Positions 52,456 through 61,192 of a stretch of 64,000 bases of DNA are shown here, in pieces. This DNA is from Pseudomonadota bacterium (lineage in GTDB: Bacteria; Myxococcota_A; Polyangia; Polyangiales; Polyangiaceae), in the NCBI GenBank assembly GCA_023398955.1, contig JAEWRL010000185.1:1-64000 (forward strand). The letters are read 5' to 3'. The first letter of the stretch is position 1, and every line of letters starts with the position of its first letter. The notes under the pieces are model-generated. The model ran no database searches. It was given only the letters and a program-made list of their open reading frames with translations, and had not been told where the DNA came from. Made by a program: the position numbers and the translations under genes.

Positions 52456-53883
52456 CTACTTCGATTCATCGAAGTACGGCTGTTCGACCACGCGGCGCGC
52501 GGCCTCGAGCAGCCGCTCGCGAGAGTTCAGCTCTGGGTCCTCGGTGACGAGGTCGAGCAGGTCGCGAAGCAGGGATCCAATGATGGGTCCCCGCGGGAGC
52601 TGAAGCGCGCCCATTAGATCGTTCCCCGAGATGGCCAGCTCCCGGACGCTCAAGGCAGCCCCTTGCTGCAGGGCATGACGCGCACGAGCTCGCAGCTCGG
52701 AGATCCGGCGTAGCTCGTCGGTGACGTCCCTGCCCTTCGCTTCGACATCGGCGGTACTCAGCGCGAGGAGATCGTCGACCAACTCAGGCCCAACCCGCCT
52801 CAGCCAACGCCGCACCGCCGCGTCCGTCCACCCGGAGTCGTAGACGACGAGGTGGTGCCGCACCAGTGCAGTCACCTTGTCACGCATCGGACCCGAGAAC
52901 CGCAGCCGCGTGAGCACGGCGTGAGCGAGGGCTGCCCCGCCCTTCTCATGTCCGTGGAAGGTATAGTCCCCCTTGTCTTCCTGAAACTCGCGGGACGCGG
53001 GCTTTCCAATGTCGTGCAGCAACGCAGCCAGACGCAACTCGAGTTGAGGCGGACAACCATCCAGGCACCTGAGGGTATGCTCCCACACGTCGTAAGCATG
53101 GAAGCGGTTCTGGACACAGCCCACGAGGGCTTCGAGTTCGGGTGCGGTGATCTCCAGCAACCCGTGGCGCTGCATCACCCGAAAGGCCTTGCTGGGGCGG
53201 GTTGCGAGCAGAGCCTTGCACCACTCATCTCGAATGCGTTCTTGGCTTACCTTGCTGTAGCTGGCGAGGGACGGCCTGATTGCTGCTTCTGTCGCGGATT
53301 CCAGCTCAATGTCGAGTGTGGCGACGAAGCGCGCGGCCCGGAGCACGCGCAGGCCATCCTCCGAGAACCGCTCGCGCGGGTCCCCTACTGCTCGCAGACA
53401 ATGCCGCTCGATATCCGCCACGCCGCCAAAAGGGTCGATGAGGACGTCGTCGAGAGGGTCGTAGGCAATTGCATTGATCGTGAAGTCACGACGCGCCAGA
53501 TCTTGCTCGATATCCCTCACGAACCGAACCGAATCGGGACGCCTGCCATCACTGTACGTACCCTCCCCGCGCAGCGTCGTGACCTCGAAGCCCTCGCCCG
53601 CAAGCAGCACGGTGACAGTGCCATGCTGGATACCAGTCGGGATCACGCGCCTGAAAACGCGGGAGATCTCTTCGGGGAGTGCGTCCGTGGCGATGTCCCA
53701 ATCATGGCGATCGAGCGTCCCCGCTTGACCGAGCAGCACCCGCAGAGTGTCCCGGACCGCGCCGCCTACCACCCAACCGCGGAAGCCAGCCTCTGCAAGG
53801 CGATGACATAGCTGCAGAACTGGCCTCGGTATGCGAGGCCCAATGCCGCTCGCGCCCACCCTCGCAGGCCCAGCTGGAATCAC
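52456..53883 (-). CDS. cca: CCA tRNA nucleotidyltransferase with HD domain
   Basis: A 475-residue class II nucleotidyltransferase. The N-terminal catalytic head has GWVVGGAVRDTL and the metal-binding DWD in RHDWDIATDALPEE. RDFTINAIAYDPLDDVLIDP and FSEDGLRVLRAARFVA are the neck and flexible loop. An HD domain follows with ALLHDIGKPASR, His-rich and typical of bacterial CCA/poly(A) polymerases. It repairs or adds CCA at tRNA 3' ends; class II members can also be poly(A) polymerases and sequence alone does not settle this. The GTG start at 53883 overlaps the stop of the kinase gene by 4 bp (GTGA). Confidence 0.9.
   Translation of the reverse strand: MIPAGPARVGASGIGPRIPRPVLQLCHRLAEAGFRGWVVGGAVRDTLRVLLGQAGTLDRHDWDIATDALPEEISRVFRRVIPTGIQHGTVTVLLAGEGFEVTTLRGEGTYSDGRRPDSVRFVRDIEQDLARRDFTINAIAYDPLDDVLIDPFGGVADIERHCLRAVGDPRERFSEDGLRVLRAARFVATLDIELESATEAAIRPSLASYSKVSQERIRDEWCKALLATRPSKAFRVMQRHGLLEITAPELEALVGCVQNRFHAYDVWEHTLRCLDGCPPQLELRLAALLHDIGKPASREFQEDKGDYTFHGHEKGGAALAHAVLTRLRFSGPMRDKVTALVRHHLVVYDSGWTDAAVRRWLRRVGPELVDDLLALSTADVEAKGRDVTDELRRISELRARARHALQQGAALSVRELAISGNDLMGALQLPRGPIIGSLLRDLLDLVTEDPELNSRERLLEAARRVVEQPYFDESK
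52457..52476. terminator. Hairpin at cca 3' end, convergent with ftsH
   Basis: TACTTCGA (52457-52464), loop TTCA, TCGAAGTA (52469-52476): an 8-bp perfect stem spanning the last codons and stop of cca, 38 bp after the ftsH stop. It is moderate in G+C and lacks a T-run. A bidirectional terminator role is a guess. Confidence 0.35.
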
Positions 53884-55610
53884 TGTTTCGACCAGGGGTC
53901 TACCAGATCGCCGCTGCTCATGGGCGTCCCGGAGCTGGGTTGTGGCGCCTTGGGCTTGGGCTCGGCACGTTTGGCGGGGGGAGGCGGAGCCTCGGTATTA
54001 TTTGCCGCTGCTTGGGACCTCGAGGGCCGCGGACGCGACGCCACTGTCCGCAGCGGCTGCAGCTTGACCTTGACGCGATCCTCGGATCCATCGAGCTCTA
54101 CCTTCTGCGGGGTGTAACCTTGGCGGCGGATTTCGACCTCCACCCGGGTACCCGCCGCGAAAGTGATGAGCTGAGGGGACTCACCGATGTCCTGCCCTCC
54201 ACGGAATATACGAGCATCGGCCGGCTCAACCCCAACTGCAACCGTCAGAGAGCGCGGTGCCTCGGCCCGGGGCGGCTCGGAGGGCGTCGGCGCTGGCGAG
54301 GCAATGGCGACAGGAGCTCCTTGAGGCGCCGACGGTGTCGGCTCGACATCGTTCGTTGCAGCCGTCGTCTGCGAAGACAGCGCGAACACGCCAACGACGA
54401 TTGCCACAGCTGCACCCACCCCCGCCAACCCAGCGTAGAGCGGCCAGCGCGCTCCGCCGTGGGGTGGCATGGCGGGCATGGGCGCCGCCATGGCAGTGCT
54501 CGACTTCATATAATCCGCAGGAACATTGAACCCCTGCGACCGCTGCATCAGCTCGGAGACGGCATCCGGAACGAGTCCGTCCCGAAGGCGCAGCAGATCC
54601 TCACGGACCTCCTCCATTGAACCGTAGCGTTGTTCTGGGCGCTTCGAGAGGCACTTGAGAACGATCGCCTCGAGGCCTGGCGGCACATCCTGGGGCTCGG
54701 GGACCAGCGCTCGGATCGGCACTGGAGCCTTGTACATGTGCTGGGTCAGAATCCCCATGAAGTTATCCGCGTCGAACGGGACCCGTCCGCTGGCTAGCTC
54801 GTAGAGAATGACGCCCAAGGCGTAGACGTCCACGCGCTGGTCAACGGGCGCACCCGCTGCCTGCTCCGGAGACATGTAGTGAGGTGTACCGAACACCGAA
54901 CCGGCGCGGGTGAGCTTGCTCGTTTGCCCAGCCGTCGAGACCTTGGCGATCCCGAAGTCGAGGATCTTCACGAAGTCCTTCTGACTTCCGCGCGAGATCA
55001 GGAAGATGTTGTCGGGCTTGAGGTCCCGGTGAACGATACCTGCCTGGTGTGCCTCCGCCAAACCCTCTACGAGCTGAAGCGCGATGTGAAGGATTCGCTT
55101 CACCGGTACGGGTTGCCCCTGCTCCGTGATTGCCGCCAGCGCTTGCCCGTCGAGGTACTCCATGATGAAGTACGTGGCTCCGTCGGGGAGACGACCGAAG
55201 TCGCTGATGTCGATGATGTGCGGGTTGCCGATGGCTGACGCCGCCTTCGCTTCATTCAGGAAACGGGTTGTCACCTCGTGGTCGCGAGCCAGATCCGCGC
55301 GGAGCACCTTCATGGCGACGAGCTTGCCAATGATCTGGTGTCGACAGCGGTAGACCACGCCCATCCCCCCCTCCCCAAGGATGGCTTCCACGCCATAGCG
55401 ACCGTCTACGACGGTACCGATCAAGGGATCCGCCGGGGGGGGTGGAGAGGTTGGTGCCATGGCGCCAGCATAGGCGTCCTGCTGGGCTCCAGGTCCTGTT
55501 CCTTGGGCACCGGAAGGCCGTTGCCGCGCGGAGAAATACTGTTCACCAGTCGCGAGCCGGCCCGCCGCGCTCCCCGCACCTTTGTTGGCACCGTGCTGCT
55601 GGTCGTTCAT
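53880..55610 (-). CDS. Membrane Ser/Thr kinase with C-terminal PEGA domain
   Basis: A 576-residue protein from the ATG at 55610. The cytoplasmic kinase domain is complete: EAILGEGGMGVVYRCRH, Lys in LVAMKVLRA, IVHRDLKPDNIFL, KILDFGIAK, GTPHYMSPEQAAG and RVDVYALGVILYE. One membrane helix is YAGLAGVGAAVAIVVGVFAL. Outside are a Pro/Ala linker and a PEGA-like beta domain, VGVEPADARIFRGGQDIG through RRQGYTPQKVELD. The last 70 residues are Pro/Lys-rich. PEGA modules are common extracytoplasmic parts of myxobacterial kinases. Its stop overlaps the start of cca, so translation is coupled. Confidence 0.94.
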   Translation of the reverse strand: MNDQQHGANKGAGSAAGRLATGEQYFSARQRPSGAQGTGPGAQQDAYAGAMAPTSPPPPADPLIGTVVDGRYGVEAILGEGGMGVVYRCRHQIIGKLVAMKVLRADLARDHEVTTRFLNEAKAASAIGNPHIIDISDFGRLPDGATYFIMEYLDGQALAAITEQGQPVPVKRILHIALQLVEGLAEAHQAGIVHRDLKPDNIFLISRGSQKDFVKILDFGIAKVSTAGQTSKLTRAGSVFGTPHYMSPEQAAGAPVDQRVDVYALGVILYELASGRVPFDADNFMGILTQHMYKAPVPIRALVPEPQDVPPGLEAIVLKCLSKRPEQRYGSMEEVREDLLRLRDGLVPDAVSELMQRSQGFNVPADYMKSSTAMAAPMPAMPPHGGARWPLYAGLAGVGAAVAIVVGVFALSSQTTAATNDVEPTPSAPQGAPVAIASPAPTPSEPPRAEAPRSLTVAVGVEPADARIFRGGQDIGESPQLITFAAGTRVEVEIRRQGYTPQKVELDGSEDRVKVKLQPLRTVASRPRPSRSQAAANNTEAPPPPAKRAEPKPKAPQPSSGTPMSSGDLVDPWSKQ

Positions 55611-55942
55611 GGCATTCCCTAGCGCCCGAGCTCTCCGGATGTGTCCATACGTCCCTGCCCGCGATGATCGATAGCCCAACCCGCCAAGTAGTGACGGACT
55701 CCTCCCCTATAGCACGGATGGCGTTGCTGCCCCGACCCAGCCGTGACCGCTGGCAACGTCGAATCCGACCGCGCATCAGGCCATTGGCCGAAGGCCCGAG
55801 ACCCTGCCGATTACTGGATGGCTCAAGGGCGGGCAGCTGCCGTGCTCGCATAGCCGCTCAAGATGGCTCTCTTACCTCGAGAATGGAAAATCGAGCAATC
55901 GACGTGCCGCCCGGCCCCACTGTCTGCTAAACCCGGCACGCA

Positions 55943-57535
55943 ATGGGTTTTCCGCTGGGCCTCGCGCTCCGCTACATGCGCTCGAAGAAACGCTCGTTCG
56001 TTTCCATTGGGACGATGTTCGCAATCCTCGGGGTCGCCCTGGGCGTGGCCGCCCTCGCCATCGTCATGAGCGTGACGGGGGGCTTCCGAGCTCAATTTCG
56101 CGACAAAGTCCTTGGGGTCAATGCGCACGTACTCGTGCTGAAGTACACAAGTGACTTCCGCGAGTACCGGGATGTCATGGCTGACCTCGAAGGCGTTCCC
56201 GGCGTCATCGGAATCGGCCCCTTCGTGATTAGTCCAATGATGGTCACGCATGGCAAACGAACAGCGACGGGGGTCCTGCTCAAGGGTGTCGACCCGGCCA
56301 AGATGCCGCAGGTGCTCGATCTTCCCCAACACATCGTGGAAGGCTCGATGCAGGGCTTGCGGCGCCCGGGAGCGACACCTCCGAAGCGCCTCGACGTCGT
56401 GAGAGAGAAACGCAGAACCGGCAGTCGGGGCACGGGACAGGGTCTCGACTCGCCGCAACGTGGAAGCCTCGCGGACTTCGAGGCGCAACTTGCATTAGCG
56501 GATTCTGGCGACGGCACCGCGCCACCGCCGGACACGCTGGCAGATGCATCGCCTCAGGGTGGCGGTCTCGAAGCGACCGAGGAAGACCACCAGCTCGCAG
56601 ATCTACCCGAGGATGCTCCCATTGGTTCCGTGATCCCTGAGGGCGGTTACGACAGTATCCTACCGGACGAGGATTTCCTGCCACCAGAGCTCGAGGCCGA
56701 TCCCTGCGTCGATCCGGAGAAGAGCGCGCTGCTGCCAGGCATCGTCGTTGGCAAGACACTCAAAGAGAACCTCGCGATCGAGCTTGGCGACTGCGTCCAA
56801 GTAACCTCCCCGACGATAGGCTTTACCTTCGCTGGCGGCTCGATACGCGCCCCGGTGGCCAAGCAGTTCCGGGTCGTCGCGGCATTCGATGCTGGCTTCG
56901 ACCAGTACGACTCGCGTCTGGTGTATACGGACCTCTACGAGGCACAAGCATTCTACGATGCGGGGGACACCGTGACCGGCGTCGAAATGAAGGTCGCGGA
57001 CATAGACAAGGCTCGAGAGATTGCGGAATCCATTGATCGCAGACTAGCTACAGGCATCTACCGCGTCATGGACTGGGAGGAGTTGAACCACGGGCTCTTC
57101 ACGGCCCTGCGCATTCAGCAGATCATGATGAGCCTAGTCTTGGCGCTCATCATCATTGTCGCCGCGTTTACTGTCGTCGCCACGCTGATCATGGTGGTGT
57201 TGGACAAGAAGCGAGAGATTGCCGTGCTGAAAGCCATGGGCGCAGGAGATTCCGCGCTCCTTCGCGCCTTCCTGTATCAGGGAGCCATCATTGGCGTCCT
57301 CGGCACGGCAATCGGGCTCAGCGTCGGTTGGGTTGTTTGTAGGGTCTTGCTCGTCTACGGGTTCCCGTTGGACCCGAAGGTCTACTTCATTTCGCGGCTG
57401 CCCGTCGAGGTGAAGCCAGAGCAGTTCGCGATGGTAGGCGTGTTCGCAGTGCTCGTCTGCCTGGCGGCGTGCGTGTGGCCGGCACTCCACGCGGCGCGGC
57501 TACGCCCCGCCGAGGCGTTTCGCGAGCAACAGTGA
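55943..57535 (+). CDS. LolC/LolE-family ABC transporter permease with acidic insertion
   Basis: A 530-residue protein. The N terminus is typical: GLALRYMRSKKRSFVSIGTM then a membrane helix and VTGGFRAQFRDKVLG. A periplasmic domain and three C-terminal helices follow (RIQQIMMSLVLALIIIVAAF, LIMVVLDKKREIAVLKAMG, WPALHAARLRPAEAFR). LolCDE pulls lipoproteins from the inner membrane for LolA. E. coli LolC and LolE have about 400-415 residues; the excess here is an inserted Asp/Glu/Pro-rich stretch of about 120 residues (roughly 150-270, e.g. ADLPEDAPIGSVIPEGG). lolD (the ATPase) does not follow. The many lipoproteins in this window would be substrates. Confidence 0.88.
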   Translation: MGFPLGLALRYMRSKKRSFVSIGTMFAILGVALGVAALAIVMSVTGGFRAQFRDKVLGVNAHVLVLKYTSDFREYRDVMADLEGVPGVIGIGPFVISPMMVTHGKRTATGVLLKGVDPAKMPQVLDLPQHIVEGSMQGLRRPGATPPKRLDVVREKRRTGSRGTGQGLDSPQRGSLADFEAQLALADSGDGTAPPPDTLADASPQGGGLEATEEDHQLADLPEDAPIGSVIPEGGYDSILPDEDFLPPELEADPCVDPEKSALLPGIVVGKTLKENLAIELGDCVQVTSPTIGFTFAGGSIRAPVAKQFRVVAAFDAGFDQYDSRLVYTDLYEAQAFYDAGDTVTGVEMKVADIDKAREIAESIDRRLATGIYRVMDWEELNHGLFTALRIQQIMMSLVLALIIIVAAFTVVATLIMVVLDKKREIAVLKAMGAGDSALLRAFLYQGAIIGVLGTAIGLSVGWVVCRVLLVYGFPLDPKVYFISRLPVEVKPEQFAMVGVFAVLVCLAACVWPALHAARLRPAEAFREQQ

Positions 57536-57591
57536 GCTTTCGAGACGACCCTGCGGAGCAGCAACCAACCCTCGACCTCGTGTTACGCGTT

Positions 57592-58296
57592 CTAGCTGGC
57601 GTGTGCGCATAGCTCCACCCCGGACAGCTCGAGGAGGCTCAGCATCCTGGCCCAAAGCTCCGGGGCGCGGAACGGCTTGACCAAGTAGTCGCTCACGCTG
57701 GCCGCGGCGGACTGCAGGGGTCGCGCTGCAATCGGGTGGTTCGCCAGCAACAGGGCTGGGGTGCCGCGTGCCCGCTGCGGCAGCCGAAGACAGAGCTCGA
57801 GACCGCTCATGCCCCGCAGGTCCTGTTCCACGACGAGGAGGTCGAAGCGCTCCATCCGGAGCAAGTCCAAGGCGTCCTCCGCAGAGCCGACGGCGAAGCT
57901 CGTGAACCCCGAGCCGCGAACCACGGCGCATACCATTTCACGGACGTCGGGCTCCCCATCAACGACGAGGACACGATTGGCTTGGGGTGGTCGCACTCGG
58001 AACTCGGAGCTGCGGGGCGCGACGGACTCTCGGCAATACCCCTCGTCACAGGGCAGCGTCAGCGTGGCGATACGCTCCCAATCACGTTCCTCGAAGGCGA
58101 TGCGGGGACCATCACCGCGGTCGCGGGCGCGCGCGGCGACGGACAACCGTTCGTGGGCAACCTCGAAGGTTGCGACGAGCCACTCACGCTCTCGCAGTAC
58201 TGCGCCACAGCTTACTTCCAGCTCTCTATCCTCTGACGCATCGAGGAGACGCCGAAACTCATCCCGCGTAGAGAACCGGTACCCGATACCTCGCAC
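57592..58296 (-). CDS. Response regulator with substituted phosphoacceptor
   Basis: A 234-residue protein. The C-terminal 125 residues are a receiver fold: NRVLVVDGEPDVREM at the acidic pocket (VDGE where VDDE is usual) and FDLLVVEQDLRGMSGLEL at the phosphorylation site. Aligned on GMSGLEL, the phosphoacceptor Asp is replaced by Glu157, while the switch Lys is kept in DYLVKPFRAP. Glu here often mimics the phosphorylated state. The N-terminal 100 residues (RFSTRDEFRRLLDASEDREL onward) are unassigned; a PilZ-like fold is possible but unproven. It is convergent with the Lol permease gene and 63 bp upstream of the end of an ABC-like operon on the same strand. Confidence 0.82.
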   Translation of the reverse strand: MRGIGYRFSTRDEFRRLLDASEDRELEVSCGAVLREREWLVATFEVAHERLSVAARARDRGDGPRIAFEERDWERIATLTLPCDEGYCRESVAPRSSEFRVRPPQANRVLVVDGEPDVREMVCAVVRGSGFTSFAVGSAEDALDLLRMERFDLLVVEQDLRGMSGLELCLRLPQRARGTPALLLANHPIAARPLQSAAASVSDYLVKPFRAPELWARMLSLLELSGVELCAHAS

Positions 58297-58359
58297 GGCC
58301 GAAAAACTAGCGCGCCGAGCTGACCGTCACCAGCCCTGGCCCGACGATTTTCCAGTTCT

Positions 58360-59040
58360 TCAACGTGGAACCCGAGCTACCGCAAGTGCAGTGTATGCAA
58401 TTGCCAGACCCCAGAGCACAACCCAAGCCCAGCCCTGATCCAGCCCGAGCACAGGCTCTCCTCCGAGAAGCGCGCGCAACTGCCCACGAGGAAAAGGAAG
58501 TGCGACTGCTGTGGTAGCGCCACCCACGATCCAATCGAGGACAAGTAGCACCGGCCTCAGCCATCCTCTCCGCCCGACGCTGGCGCCGCACAGGAAAAGC
58601 GCCACGTAGGCGGCTCCTGCAAGCGCAGTGATGGCACTGGAACGGTAGAGCTCGATGGCGAGAGGCAACACCCCGGAGGCACCGGCCGCCACCACCGTGA
58701 GGGCCGCAAGGACCGCCGCGGCAACAGCAAAGATCGTGCCCACCATTACCACGCAGCCGATGAGCCAGATCCGCCTGTCAGCGCCATACCGGGCCGCCCC
58801 CTCCATGGCTTCCCTCTGCGCCGGACCCGTGATGCGAGCGACACACCCGTAAGCCAGAAGCGGAACAGCGAGTCCACCAACAGCACCGAGCAGCGCGTTG
58901 TCGGTAGCAACGACCGGGTTCAATCGTCGCTCCACGACCGCAACCATGCCGACCATGAGTAGACTGAAGACCCATACGAGAAAGGGGCCGACTCCGAGCG
59001 ACCGTTGGGCGCCCCACCTCGCCCCAAGCCAGACGGTCAC
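58360..59040 (-). CDS. ABC-2-like membrane protein (operon third gene)
   Basis: A 226-residue protein with six hydrophobic segments, e.g. FLVWVFSLLMVGMVAVVE, GLAVPLLAYGCVA, WLIGCVVMVGTIFAVAAAVL, ALAGAAYVALFLCGA and WVVLWGLAIAYTALAV. It lacks a signal peptide and named motifs; the layout resembles ABC-2-type permeases. The GTG start overlaps the preceding ATPase-like gene by 4 bp. With that gene and the first membrane gene it forms a tightly coupled trio. No substrate can be named. Confidence 0.75.
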   Translation of the reverse strand: MTVWLGARWGAQRSLGVGPFLVWVFSLLMVGMVAVVERRLNPVVATDNALLGAVGGLAVPLLAYGCVARITGPAQREAMEGAARYGADRRIWLIGCVVMVGTIFAVAAAVLAALTVVAAGASGVLPLAIELYRSSAITALAGAAYVALFLCGASVGRRGWLRPVLLVLDWIVGGATTAVALPFPRGQLRALLGGEPVLGLDQGWAWVVLWGLAIAYTALAVARVPR

Positions 59041-60062
59041 GCTCCGTCTCCCTGGCGTCGCCCCACGTCACCACTCGGCTGGGTGCTTGTCGAAGGCATG
59101 CTCGTGTCCTTGCTCCAGGGGGTGCCCTCCTGCGCCGCATACCAGGCGCGCTGATGATAGCCTTGAATCCAGCCATCATGTGCCGCGAGCACCGCGGCGC
59201 GTGTGGGGGGAACGAGCTCCCAACTCAGCAGCAGGGCACCACTCTCACGCGCCACACGGAGGACGGCCGATGCCAGGTGGACAGCGTCCTTGCCATGCAC
59301 CCAGACGGAGTCGTCCCCTACGTTGGCGTTCCAGGCGACGGAGAGGAGCTCGTCCCGAGACACGAGCCCGCGCAGCAGCTGCCGCGGCCGCTCGCAGCGA
59401 ACACGCATTGTCACAGGTCCGCCGTGCCGGTAGGGCGTGAGAGCGTCAGCGCGCAAGGGTTCGATGCGCCCAGGCCGCAGAACCCATTTGTGCCCAGAGC
59501 AGCGCAGAGCGTCGGCGGCGTTCGCGACAGTTATCAGCACGGGTGCTTCCCGCGCGACCTCTTCGAGGCGCGCAGCGACTACATCGGGGTCTGGCAACGC
59601 AATGCCGCAGAACGGCTCGTGGACGACGATCGCTGCCGGTTGTCTCGTCGACAATGCGACGAGGAGCGCGAGCGCGCGCCGCTCCTCGCGGCTCAAGGCA
59701 TCAGTGGAGCGCTGGAGCCAACTGTCGAGCCCCCATGCGGCCAACCACGTCGGCCACAGAACGGAGAACGCACGGAGCTTGTCGATGGTCTCCAGCAACG
59801 CGAGCACGGTGGGCGCCTCCGGAAAGGCTGGATTCTCCGTGACTGCGCCAATGCGAGCCCGCAACCGCGGGTGCTTCGCAGGCGACCTTCCCGCGACGAG
59901 CACCTGGCCCGCTTGCGGTCGGACTGCCCCAGCCACGAGCGATACGATGCCCGTAGCCGGACACGCCGCATCGCTCAGGATCGTGTGGCAACCTCGTGGG
60001 AAGCGCGCCTGGTGCACGGCAAGCCCGTCGCTGCGAACCCCCTCCAAGTGGACGTCGCTCAC
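59037..60062 (-). CDS. Degenerate ABC ATPase-like protein
   Basis: A 341-residue protein that aligns with ABC ATPases but lacks all catalytic motifs. Walker A (GxxGxGKST) reads SDAACPATGIV with no Gly-Lys; the Q-loop Gln is Glu in AVTENPAF; the LSGGQ signature is LSREER; Walker B Asp-Glu is His-Glu in IVVHEPFCGI; the H-switch region reads ITVANAADAL without His. The fold order and spacing, such as GQVLVAGRSPAKHPRLR after Walker A, are retained. ATP hydrolysis is improbable. A C-terminal domain of about 120 residues follows. It overlaps both neighbouring membrane-protein genes by 4 bp (ATGA and GTGA). It may be a structural or regulatory subunit. Confidence 0.8.
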   Translation of the reverse strand: MSDVHLEGVRSDGLAVHQARFPRGCHTILSDAACPATGIVSLVAGAVRPQAGQVLVAGRSPAKHPRLRARIGAVTENPAFPEAPTVLALLETIDKLRAFSVLWPTWLAAWGLDSWLQRSTDALSREERRALALLVALSTRQPAAIVVHEPFCGIALPDPDVVAARLEEVAREAPVLITVANAADALRCSGHKWVLRPGRIEPLRADALTPYRHGGPVTMRVRCERPRQLLRGLVSRDELLSVAWNANVGDDSVWVHGKDAVHLASAVLRVARESGALLLSWELVPPTRAAVLAAHDGWIQGYHQRAWYAAQEGTPWSKDTSMPSTSTQPSGDVGRRQGDGA

Positions 60063-60763
60063 GCCAGGCCACCTGCGAACCCCACCAGAGCCTCCACCAA
60101 CGCGCGAAACAGGCTCGGCAGACTAGGGACACTTGGCCAGATGATCCCGGCAAGGTGGGGAACGACAACCAGCGCGAGCAGCACCGGCCGCCCCTGCCCT
60201 GGGACCCACGTCGCCCCCCATCGAGCCAATGCGGCCAAGGCCGTACCGAAGATTGCCGAGTAGACGAGGATCACCGCTGGCAACAATGCGAATCCCGACA
60301 GCTCTTGCGACGTATTCGTCGCCATGAGCGCCAGGAGCCAGATTAGAAGCACCGGAAAGGCTACGACCCGCGCGATCCGCGCTGCTGCGGCCAACAGATA
60401 GGCGCTCTGGAGCCACGAGGCGCCGAGTCCACGAACTGCCATCATCGTCCGCACGCCGTCGCCCTCATCCTCCGCGACCAGCGGACGAGCCGCCCCAAGA
60501 GCCGCGAGCATTCCCACTGTCCAGGAGGCAGCGAGCAGGCCGTCGCTCACTATCTGTCCAGGGGCGACCTGGGACGCGCGGGTGACGAGCACCACGAGCC
60601 CCCCCCACGCAAGCAGGGCGCTGCCGCCGAGCCACAGGACCGCGCGGTCGAACCACGAGCCCCTGAGCCTGCGGCGAGCGAAGCGGCGCACGGGGCCAGA
60701 GGGCAGCCACCGCTGCACGGCCAGCCGCACGGTTACCGCCGGCGCGGATGCTGTGAACGACAC
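60059..60763 (-). CDS. ABC-2-like membrane protein (operon first gene)
   Basis: A 234-residue protein with about six membrane helices, such as AVLWLGGSALLAWGGLVVLV, LLAASWTVGMLAALGAARPLV, VVAFPVLLIWLLALMA and LLALVVVPHLAGIIW. A basic N terminus (RRFARRRLRGSW) precedes the first helix. The helix count and the VAEDEGDGVRTMM loop after the second helix recall ABC-2 export permeases. It is the first gene of the trio, with its stop overlapping the next start. The upstream 430 bp hold its promoter. Confidence 0.75.
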   Translation of the reverse strand: MSFTASAPAVTVRLAVQRWLPSGPVRRFARRRLRGSWFDRAVLWLGGSALLAWGGLVVLVTRASQVAPGQIVSDGLLAASWTVGMLAALGAARPLVAEDEGDGVRTMMAVRGLGASWLQSAYLLAAAARIARVVAFPVLLIWLLALMATNTSQELSGFALLPAVILVYSAIFGTALAALARWGATWVPGQGRPVLLALVVVPHLAGIIWPSVPSLPSLFRALVEALVGFAGGLA

Positions 60764-61192
60764 CGTGCGCGAGTGTATTGCAAAACTGACGGCGTGCTAG
60801 CCGTGAAGCACCGTCGAGCGCCAGTAAGCCGCGGAACCGCCGAGCCCACACGCTTCTGTGTCATGGTAGCCTACAGCCGCTCCCCGGAGACAAGTCGTCC
60901 GGCGCAGAGCCCCCTTGGCTCCAAGCCGCGAGATTTCTTGGAGTTTCTGCGGCGCGTAGGCGCTGCCACAACGTGCGCCGAAGGGGTCGCGCGAAGGCGC
61001 ATCAGTGGGCGGCAATTTGTTGCGCCCGGGCGCCGCTTCATTGATAGTCGAGACTCCTCCTCGACACCGAATCGACACGCAGCTGCGCTACCAATCGATG
61101 GGAACGTTTGAGGTAGAGCCGTCGCGTCCCTCGATGGATGCCAACGTGAGGCATAACGGGTGCTGATGAGTCCATTGAAACGAGGTTTGACG
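60764..61192. other. 429-bp divergent intergenic region
   Basis: This lies between the divergent ABC-like operon and the stand-alone response regulator gene. Open frames here show no recognisable domain. The right end carries GAGG (61182-61185) as Shine-Dalgarno for the regulator. I saw no clear promoter element. Confidence 0.4.
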
